DNA from: Lachnospiraceae bacterium
GTDB lineage: Bacteria; Bacillota; Clostridia; Lachnospirales; Lachnospiraceae
Length of the DNA: 5,796 nt
NCBI GenBank assembly: GCA_017420605.1
Contig: JAFOIS010000268.1
Span: 1-5,796 of the forward strand
Reading direction: 5' to 3'
In this document: positions 1 to 4,944 of the stretch, piece by piece
Layout: the number at the start of each line of letters is the position of its first letter
How positions within the stretch are numbered: the stretch's first letter is position 1
Position numbers and translations under genes: made by a program
The notes under the pieces: model-generated
Told to the model about the DNA's origin: nothing
What the model saw: the letters and a program-made list of their open reading frames with translations, nothing else
The model's database searches: none

Positions 1-180
1 GCCCTGGTCCCGGCGCTCGGCGCGGTGCTGGCGGTCCTCATCTGGCGCAGATATGACCTTAGGACCCCCGACGTGGAGCTCATGGCAAAGTACAATAACG
101 GCGAGATCGGCAGGGAGGAATGCGAAGCGCAGCTTTCGCACCCCTATGCCGCCGGAAAGAAAACGGGAGGTGCCGCATGA
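1..180 (+). CDS. C-terminal end of a membrane transporter, probably a sugar (GPH/MFS-type) permease
   Basis: This reading frame is open from the left edge to a TGA at 178-180 and gives 59 residues. It begins with a hydrophobic stretch (ALVPALGAVLAVLIW), which reads as a last membrane helix, followed directly by the basic, aromatic border RRYDL. A charged cytoplasmic tail of about 40 residues follows. A last helix ending in an Arg/Tyr-x-Leu border and then a charged tail is typical of glycoside-pentoside-hexuronide (MFS_2) symporters. The stop overlaps the start of the downstream glucosidase as ATGA, so the two are translationally coupled and probably share a substrate. An unphosphorylated substrate brought in by a symporter would suit an alpha-glucosidase. 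The family is inferred from this short tail and the neighbour. Another type of polytopic membrane protein is possible, but a membrane-protein C-terminus is fairly secure. Confidence 0.55.
   Translation, partial: ALVPALGAVLAVLIWRRYDLRTPDVELMAKYNNGEIGREECEAQLSHPYAAGKKTGGAA
165..170 (+). promoter_or_regulatory. Ribosome binding site that fixes the glucosidase start
   Basis: GGGAGG lies 6 bases before the ATG at 177, inside the last codons of the upstream gene. It supports 177 over the in-frame ATG at 120, whose own purine run (about 112-118) ends only one base before that ATG. The start at 177 also puts the conserved N-terminus (NDWYKDRVFYQIWPRSF) at residue 3, as in other oligo-1,6-glucosidases. 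Confidence 0.8.
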
Positions 181-1865
181 GGAACGACTGGTATAAAGAC
201 CGGGTCTTTTATCAGATCTGGCCGCGGAGTTTCATGGACGGCAACGGCGACGGCATCGGCGATCTATACGGAGTATATGACCGCCTCGATTACCTGAAGT
301 CCCTCGGGATCGGCGGCATCTGGTTCTCGCCGCTCTATCCTTCGCCCAACGCCGATTTCGGCTACGACATTTCCGACTACTGCGCGATCCATCCGGATTA
401 CGGCGACCTGGACATTTTCAAGAAGGTCGTCGCGCGGGCGCACGAGCTCGACATCAAGATCGTCATGGATCTTGTGATCAACCACACGTCCGACGAGCAC
501 GAGTGGTTCGTAAAGAGCCGCGACAAGTCGAGCCCCTACCGCGATTACTATTTCTGGAAAAAGGGAAAGAAACCGGGCAAAGCGCCGAACAACTGGGACA
601 GCTTCTTTGAAAACGAGGCCTGGAGCTACGATCTGGAATCGGGCGAATACTATCTGCATCTTTTCAGCCGCAAGCAGGTCGACCTCAACATGGACAACCC
701 GGCGGTGCGGGAGGAGGTGAAGAAGATCCTGCGCTTCTGGCTGGAGATGGGGGTGGACGGGTTCCGTGAAGACGTGATCACATTCATTTCCAAGCCCGAA
801 GGCCTCCCGGACGATCGTTTCGGCGTCGGCGTCAGGGGGATGCGCCTCTTCGAGAGCGGCCCGCACATCCACGAATATCTGCAGGAATTCCGGACGGACG
901 TGCTGGATCATTACGACTGCTTCGTCCTCGGCGAAGCGCCGATGATGACCCCGAAAAAGGCCCGGCCGTACCTTGCCGGCAGCCACCCGGATCTTGACCT
1001 TATGTTCAACTTCCAGCATATGGAGGCGGACTGCCTCTTTACCGAGTATATCCCGCTGCCGTTCAGCCTGCCGAAGCTCCGGCGCGCGTTCGACCGGTGG
1101 CAGAAGGACGTTCCCTGGACCGCTCTCTATCTTGAAAACCACGACCATCCGCGGATCATTTCACGGTATGGGAGCGAGAAATACCGCGTCGAGAGCGGAA
1201 AGATGCTCGCGGTCTCCTATCTTCTGCAGAAGGGGACGCCGTTCGTGTACCAGGGGCAGGAGATCGGCATGACGAATATCGCCCTGCCGTCGATCGACGA
1301 CTATGTGGACTGCATGGCGCTCAAGCACTACTATAACGACGTGAAAAAGAAGCCGGCCGAAAAGGTCCTGCCGAAGATCCAGAAGGCGACGCGCGACAAC
1401 GCGAGGACGCCCGTACAGTGGAGCGCGGACAAGAACGCCGGCTTTTCGACGGCGGATCCGTGGTTTCCCGTAAATCCCAATTATAGGGAGGTCAACGCCG
1501 CGTCGCAGGAGAATGATCCGGATTCGCTCCTTAACTTCTACCGCGCGCTGATCGCGTTCCGGAGCAGGAGTGAACTCGTACGCTTCGGGGATTATGAGGA
1601 CCTTGCCCCCGCGCACCCGCATTTGTACGTATATAAAAGAAGCTGCAAAGGCGAGAATCTTCTCGTGCTCTGCAGCTTTACGGAAAAGCCGTGTCATTTC
1701 CGGCTCCCGGAAGATCTGTCCGCGAAGATCGCGGACGCTTCTTTGGGCGGGGCGACGGGCGGCATGGTGCCGGAGATCATTTTCAATAATTATCCCTGCG
1801 ATATCGCGGAAAAAGAATTCACAACGCGCCCGTATGAGACGCGGGTGTACCGGTGGAACGCGTAA
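177..1865 (+). CDS. GH13 alpha-glucosidase, oligo-1,6-glucosidase type
   Basis: This 562-residue cytoplasmic enzyme (no signal peptide) should remove glucose from the non-reducing end of short alpha-glucosides. The usual family length is about 555-565. Visible parts are the Ca-binding loop DGNGDGIGD (21-29); region I DLVINH (98-103); region V QVDLN (167-171); region II GFREDVI, with nucleophile Asp199 and Val200; region III GEAPMMT, with acid/base Glu253; and region IV ENHDHP, with Asp323. A small beta C-domain fills roughly the last 80 residues. Val directly after the nucleophile is linked in GH13_31 enzymes to alpha-1,6 (isomaltose-type) activity, whereas Ala goes with alpha-1,4. Unusual points are QVDLN instead of QPDLN, Glu instead of Met or Leu before Asp199, and His in place of Gln in the NHDQP motif. 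Trehalose-6-phosphate hydrolase is an alternative, but a symporter-like neighbour and no PTS gene argue against it. Family assignment is strong; linkage preference is inferred. Confidence 0.93.
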   Translation: MRNDWYKDRVFYQIWPRSFMDGNGDGIGDLYGVYDRLDYLKSLGIGGIWFSPLYPSPNADFGYDISDYCAIHPDYGDLDIFKKVVARAHELDIKIVMDLVINHTSDEHEWFVKSRDKSSPYRDYYFWKKGKKPGKAPNNWDSFFENEAWSYDLESGEYYLHLFSRKQVDLNMDNPAVREEVKKILRFWLEMGVDGFREDVITFISKPEGLPDDRFGVGVRGMRLFESGPHIHEYLQEFRTDVLDHYDCFVLGEAPMMTPKKARPYLAGSHPDLDLMFNFQHMEADCLFTEYIPLPFSLPKLRRAFDRWQKDVPWTALYLENHDHPRIISRYGSEKYRVESGKMLAVSYLLQKGTPFVYQGQEIGMTNIALPSIDDYVDCMALKHYYNDVKKKPAEKVLPKIQKATRDNARTPVQWSADKNAGFSTADPWFPVNPNYREVNAASQENDPDSLLNFYRALIAFRSRSELVRFGDYEDLAPAHPHLYVYKRSCKGENLLVLCSFTEKPCHFRLPEDLSAKIADASLGGATGGMVPEIIFNNYPCDIAEKEFTTRPYETRVYRWNA

Positions 1866-1871
1866 AAGGTC

Positions 1872-3053
1872 TTATTGTTTCATAAAGTCCCGGACGGCGT
1901 CCAGGAAAATATCCACCTCTTCCTTTGTGGTGTAGTAGTGGACGGATACGCGTATGCCGCCGAGGCCCGTCGAGCACCGCAGGGAGACCAGAATCCCCCG
2001 TTCATGGAGATAGCGGAGCAGCGCCCTCTCCGTTTCGATGTTATTATCCCTCAGTCCGTAAAAGTTGAATACCAGGATAGCGGACATGTGCTTTTCTTCG
2101 CCGGGGCTCTGCATATTGAGCCCCATGGAAGAGAGCGTATCGTACATGTAGCGGATAAGTTCCAGATCGTGTTTTTCGATCTTCCGGATCCCCATCTCTT
2201 CCAGGACGCGGATCGCTTCGGAAAGGCACGCGGCGCCGAGGAAGTTTCCGTAGCCCCCTGCTTCAAATACGGAGGCGTCGTCCGTAAGGACGTAGTGATC
2301 GAAGGGATGCCGGCGCGGATCCTCGAGATACGAGATATAATCCGGAAACGTATCCGGGACTTTGATATCATAATAGGAATAATAGGGAGGACGGAGCCCG
2401 GCAAGCACCTCCCGCCGGATATAGAGAAAGCCCATCCCGAAGGGATTTCCGAGCCACTTTTTGCCGCCGGCGCAGTAGATGTCCATGCCGGCCTCCCGGA
2501 CGTTCACGGCAAGAGCGCCCGCCTCCTGGATCCCGTCCACGATGAAGATGCACCCGTGGCGGTGCGCCATCTCCCCGATCTCTTTTACGTCCGCACGGAA
2601 GCCGTTGATCTCCTGCACGGAAGCAAGCAGAATCACCCGGGTCCGTTCGTCGATACAGGCGGCAAAATCCGCCGCCGTGACCCTGCCGCCGGAAGTCTTC
2701 ACCTCCCGGACCTCAAAACCGACCCGCTCCGACGCGCTCTGCCAGCATACCACGCTGGCCTGATACTCCAGATCGCAGACGAGCACGTTGTCGCCTTTTG
2801 CAAGAGGCAGGGTAACGGAAAGAGAGCCAAGGGAGTGAGAGGTGCTCTGCATGAGGGCGATCTCGTCGGGATCACACCCGAGGAACCGGGCCACGTCCCT
2901 TCGCGCGACGGCAAGAGACTCCTTCTGCTCGGCAAATACTTCCTTCGGCGACCGGGTCCGGTCTCCCAGCGCATCAATGAACCGCCGGGCCCTCTCCAGT
3001 ACCCGCGGGTGCACCAGGCTCGTGGCGGCGCTGTCCAGATATATCGATCTCAT
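1872..3053 (-). CDS. Class V aminotransferase-fold PLP-dependent enzyme
   Basis: This 393-residue protein has the fold-type I layout of class V enzymes (the cysteine desulfurase, isopenicillin N epimerase and kynureninase superfamily). It starts YLDSAATSLVHP (5-16), as desulfurases do. STSHSL (70-75) would hold the PLP phosphate, VDGIQ (172-176) supplies Asp173 for the pyridine nitrogen, and GGKKWLG (196-202) carries the Schiff-base lysine, most likely Lys199. FEAGGYGN (263-270) matches the family FExGTxN segment. The end, VSLRCSTGLGGIRVSVHYYT, has neither the RxGHHC-type catalytic cysteine nor a long loop, so sulfur transfer is unlikely and amino acid aminotransfer, racemisation or lyase activity is more plausible. 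The ATG follows an AAGGAGG site that overlaps the deacylase stop, so this is the second gene of that operon and may act on the amino acid released by the deacylase. The exact reaction cannot be read from the sequence. Confidence 0.85.
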   Translation of the reverse strand: MRSIYLDSAATSLVHPRVLERARRFIDALGDRTRSPKEVFAEQKESLAVARRDVARFLGCDPDEIALMQSTSHSLGSLSVTLPLAKGDNVLVCDLEYQASVVCWQSASERVGFEVREVKTSGGRVTAADFAACIDERTRVILLASVQEINGFRADVKEIGEMAHRHGCIFIVDGIQEAGALAVNVREAGMDIYCAGGKKWLGNPFGMGFLYIRREVLAGLRPPYYSYYDIKVPDTFPDYISYLEDPRRHPFDHYVLTDDASVFEAGGYGNFLGAACLSEAIRVLEEMGIRKIEKHDLELIRYMYDTLSSMGLNMQSPGEEKHMSAILVFNFYGLRDNNIETERALLRYLHERGILVSLRCSTGLGGIRVSVHYYTTKEEVDIFLDAVRDFMKQ

Positions 3054-3058
3054 GATCC

Positions 3059-3065
3059 CCTCCTT
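3059..3065 (-). promoter_or_regulatory. Ribosome binding site of the class V PLP enzyme, overlapping the upstream stop
   Basis: On the minus strand AAGGAGG starts in the last base of the deacylase TGA (3067-3065) and ends 5 bases before the ATG at 3053. The overlap points to co-transcription and probably to re-initiation by ribosomes finishing the deacylase. It also supports ATG 3053 as the true start. Confidence 0.8.
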
Positions 3066-4711
3066 CAGTCTTTTACGACCAGCCCTCCCGCCGTCCGGGA
3101 GAGGATCCTGCCGCCCCGGAAAGCGGGGATACCGTCTATGATCACCGCGCAGATCCCCGCAGGAGCAACGCGCAGATCGGCAAACGTTGATCTGTCTTCT
3201 ACGGTTTCCGGATCGAAAACCGTGATATCCGCTGTGTAACCCGTCCGTATGATGCCGCGGCCCTTCATGCCAAAGAGTTCCGCCGGCATGGAGGTCATTT
3301 TCCGGACCGCTTCCTCCACCGTCAGGAGCTTCTTTTCACGGACGAATTCGCCGAGGACCTTCGCCTGTGTCCCGTAGCTCCGGGGATGCTCCATTCCGTA
3401 AGGATGGTCTTTATCGAACGACTGCGCGGTCCCGTCGGAAATGACGACAGCGCCGGGGTGCGTTATGATCGCTTCCATATCCTTTTCGCTCATGGAGGCG
3501 ACCAGCATGCCCAGAGCGCACTCCTCGTCAATGGCAAGATCAAAATAGGCGTCCCAGGGATCCTTCCCCATGCGCTCGCCGATCTCCCGGATGGACAAGC
3601 CTTCGTATTCTTTGTTCCGCTCCCGGGTGAAAGAGGTCAGCATGAGGTTCTCCAGTCCCGTTGCGGCGGCGAGGTTGTCCCAGCCGGGAAGGCCGTGGGC
3701 AAGATCATAGCGGATCTTTTTCCGCTCGGGCGGATCCTTCATCCTTTCTATGGTCTTCCCGATCCCGCCTTCTTTGACCCAGGGCGGCATGATGCGGAGA
3801 AGGTTCGTCGCGCCGACCGTGTAGGGATATACGTCAAAGGTCGTCCGGAGGCCTTGCCGGTTCCTGTCGTCGATCCATCGGAAGATCTCGCCGGTCCTGC
3901 CCCACATCTTTTGACCGGCAAGCTTAAGGTGCGAGATATGGAGCGGCACGCCGGCTCTCTCCGTGATATACCCGACCTCCTCAAGGGCATCAAATATGCC
4001 TTCGGACTGGTCCCGGATATGCGCCGTGAAGATCCCGCCATAGGGCTTAATCGCGCGGGAGATCTCCGCAAGCTCGTCCCGGCCCGTAAAGTCGCCGGGA
4101 GAGTAGGCAAGCCCGACAGACAGGCCGAACGCGCCGGCCTCCATCCCCTCCCGGATAAGGCCGCGCATTTTCTCCCGCTCCTCACCATTGGCAGGCCGGG
4201 ACGCAAGTCCCAGGACCGACATGCGGACGGGCCCGTGCGCGATGAGCGACGCCATATTGATAAGGGGCCGGTGCGCGCGGATATAGTCCTGATACTCCGC
4301 GAACGCCGTCCATGGATAATCCGGCCCTTCGGCAAAACAAAAGCCGGAGGGGCCGACGTAATTGGCGATATTGAACTGGCTGTCGATGTATCCTTTAACG
4401 ACTTTCCGGTCCGGATAGGAAAGCGGTGCCACGCCCATGCCGCAGTTGCCGGTCACCTGGGTCGTCACGCCGCACCGGAGAGCGCTCTCGGCATGCGGGT
4501 CGAGAAGCATATTGATGTCGGAGTGGGTATGTATGTCGATAAATCCCGGCGAAACGACTTTGCCGGCAGCGTCTATGGTCTCCCGGCCTTCGGTGTCTTT
4601 CAGGTCGCCGATCGCTGCGATCATGCCGCCGATAACGCCCACGTCCGCTTTGTAAAGCGGCCTGCCGGTCCCGTCGGCGATCTGCCCGCCGACGATCTTC
4701 AAATCGAGCAT
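3065..4711 (-). CDS. N-acyl-D-amino-acid deacylase-type amidohydrolase
   Basis: This 548-residue cytoplasmic metal-dependent hydrolase belongs to the amidohydrolase superfamily, D-aminoacylase branch. Such enzymes cleave N-acyl-D-amino acids to a fatty or acetic acid plus the free D-amino acid. A small beta domain opens the protein (MLDLKIVGGQIADGTG), and HTHSD (61-65) supplies the HxH metal ligands. GNCGMG (88-93) carries the family's characteristic metal-bridging cysteine, Cys90. His231 (TAHIRDQ) and His261 in HISHLK (258-263) are further ligands, and Asp426 in ISDG is the likely catalytic aspartate. The beta domain resumes near the C-terminus (GYTADITVFDPETV, 491-504; VIIDGIPAF). Length is slightly above the 480-540 usual for the family. 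The start at 4711 has GGAGG 7 bases upstream. It is the first gene of a two-gene operon with the PLP enzyme 11 bases downstream. All key residues are present, so it should be active; the acyl group and side chain preferred are not readable. Related deacylases and dihydroorotase-like enzymes share most motifs, but GNCG favours the D-aminoacylase group. Confidence 0.9.
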   Translation of the reverse strand: MLDLKIVGGQIADGTGRPLYKADVGVIGGMIAAIGDLKDTEGRETIDAAGKVVSPGFIDIHTHSDINMLLDPHAESALRCGVTTQVTGNCGMGVAPLSYPDRKVVKGYIDSQFNIANYVGPSGFCFAEGPDYPWTAFAEYQDYIRAHRPLINMASLIAHGPVRMSVLGLASRPANGEEREKMRGLIREGMEAGAFGLSVGLAYSPGDFTGRDELAEISRAIKPYGGIFTAHIRDQSEGIFDALEEVGYITERAGVPLHISHLKLAGQKMWGRTGEIFRWIDDRNRQGLRTTFDVYPYTVGATNLLRIMPPWVKEGGIGKTIERMKDPPERKKIRYDLAHGLPGWDNLAAATGLENLMLTSFTRERNKEYEGLSIREIGERMGKDPWDAYFDLAIDEECALGMLVASMSEKDMEAIITHPGAVVISDGTAQSFDKDHPYGMEHPRSYGTQAKVLGEFVREKKLLTVEEAVRKMTSMPAELFGMKGRGIIRTGYTADITVFDPETVEDRSTFADLRVAPAGICAVIIDGIPAFRGGRILSRTAGGLVVKD

Positions 4712-4718
4712 TGCATTA

Positions 4719-4723
4719 CCTCC
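4719..4723 (-). promoter_or_regulatory. Ribosome binding site of the deacylase
   Basis: On the minus strand GGAGG ends 7 bases before the ATG at 4711. A second ATG at 4716 is out of frame and only 2 bases from the GGAGG, so 4711 is the start. The translated N-terminus then fits the family exactly. Confidence 0.75.
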
Positions 4724-4730
4724 GCATGGA

Positions 4731-4761
4731 CACTGTCAATGTGATCATACAGCACACAGTG
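4731..4761. repeat. Short inverted repeat CACTGT...ACAGTG in the promoter region
   Basis: The arms CACTGT (4731-4736) and ACAGTG (4756-4761) are perfect inverse complements separated by 19 bases. The dyad encloses the second GTGATCATAC copy and abuts the -10 box, so it may be part of the same operator. Six-base arms can arise by chance, and only part of the dyad would be transcribed, so an RNA hairpin is unlikely. Confidence 0.3.
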
Positions 4762-4768
4762 ATCATAC
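4741..4768. repeat. Direct repeat over the promoter, probable operator pair
   Basis: GTGATCATAC occurs exactly at 4741-4750 and again at 4759-4768, an 18-base period. On the operon strand this reads GTATGATCAC twice. The upstream copy contains the -10 box, and the second lies just after the predicted start of transcription (about +5 to +14). Each copy holds the 6-bp palindrome TGATCA. A regulator bound here would block RNA polymerase. I do not recognise the motif as that of a named regulator, and no regulator gene is in the window. Confidence 0.5.
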
Positions 4769-4790
4769 CACAGAAGGGCTTGCCGCTCAA
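4762..4790 (-). promoter_or_regulatory. Sigma70-type promoter of the deacylase/PLP enzyme operon
   Basis: On the minus strand there is a TTGAGC -35 box (4790-4785) and a TATGAT -10 box (4767-4762) with a 17-base spacer. The -10 matches consensus in 5 of 6 bases and the -35 in 4 of 6. Transcription would start near 4755, leaving a leader of about 44 bases before the deacylase ATG. The -10 box lies inside one copy of a direct repeat (see 4741-4768), which suggests repressor control. This is a motif call with good spacing; no expression evidence is available. Confidence 0.55.
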
Positions 4791-4843
4791 ACGGCGGATC
4801 AGGTGTGATCGGCTGCCCGCTACGGCCATCCGGCTTCCTTCGC

Positions 4844-4851
4844 GTGATCAT
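4844..4851. repeat. Third copy of the GTGATCAT motif
   Basis: GTGATCAT at 4844-4851 repeats the first 8 bases of the promoter repeats and lies just outside the predicted 3' end of the intron. A shorter GTGATC is at 4805-4810. These extra copies upstream of the -35 box could be auxiliary operator sites, or part of the intron's target flank. Confidence 0.3.
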
Positions 4852-4858
4852 TACAATC

Positions 4859-4901
4859 GAGTAGGAGGAAATTCCTCTGACTGAGGAATTTCCGACCTCT
4901 C
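4859..4901 (-). ncRNA. Group II intron domain VI with bulged branch-point adenosine
   Basis: On the minus strand, GAGAGG (4901-4896) pairs with CCTACTC (4865-4859), leaving A4862 unpaired as the likely branch-point adenosine. A small internal loop follows, and then a perfect 11-bp upper stem with arms 4893-4883 and 4877-4867 around a 5-base loop. The layout and the position just 3' of domain V match domain VI. The branch adenosine attacks the 5' splice site to form the lariat. Confidence 0.8.
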
Positions 4902-4903
4902 AC

Positions 4904-4937
4904 ACCACCGTACGTACCGTTCGGTATACGGCGGTTC
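4904..4937 (-). ncRNA. Group II intron domain V, catalytic core with CGC triad
   Basis: This is a 34-base hairpin. A 9-bp lower stem (4935-4927 with 4912-4904) is followed by the diagnostic 2-base bulge C4914-G4913 and a 4-bp upper stem (4926-4923 with 4918-4915) capped by GAAC. The catalytic triad position reads CGC (4933-4931) and pairs with GTG through a central G-T wobble. Most group II introns have AGC here, while CGC is typical of bacterial class C. Domain V binds the two catalytic magnesium ions. It begins 7 bases after the maturase stop codon. Confidence 0.85.
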
Positions 4938-4944
4938 AATCAAC

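Noticed and set aside
120..176. N-terminal extension of the glucosidase from an upstream in-frame ATG at 120
   Set aside because: The extra 19 residues (MRSAAFAPLCRRKENGRCR) do not resemble the family, its purine run is only one base from the ATG, and it overlaps the transporter gene by 61 bases. The ATG at 177 has a proper GGAGG and gives the conserved N-terminus.
264..1148. Minus-strand open frame (294 residues) inside the glucosidase
   Set aside because: Low-complexity Val/Arg/Glu-rich shadow translation opposite an intact GH13 gene.
1895..1905. GGAC-GGC-GTCC hairpin as a terminator for the glucosidase operon
   Set aside because: The stem is only 4 bp, is followed by AAAATA rather than a T-run, and lies inside the coding part of the PLP enzyme gene.
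1875..3239. Long plus-strand open frame (454 residues) opposite the PLP enzyme
   Set aside because: It is a codon shadow of a GC-rich gene. The translation has no recognisable fold or family motif, no ribosome site was found, and the opposite strand codes for a clear enzyme.
4717..4739. TTGACA (minus strand, 4739-4734) as a -35 box
   Set aside because: At 17-base spacing the -10 would be ATGCAA, overlapping the deacylase start codon region and leaving no leader or ribosome site in the transcript.
3386..4744. Long plus-strand open frame (452 residues) opposite the deacylase
   Set aside because: This is also a shadow. The protein is rich in Gly, Arg, Asp and His with no motif, and the minus strand has every amidohydrolase ligand in place.
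4867..4893. Perfect 11-bp hairpin read as a rho-independent terminator
   Set aside because: It is AT-rich in the stem, has no T-run after it on the minus strand, and is explained as the upper stem of intron domain VI next to domain V.
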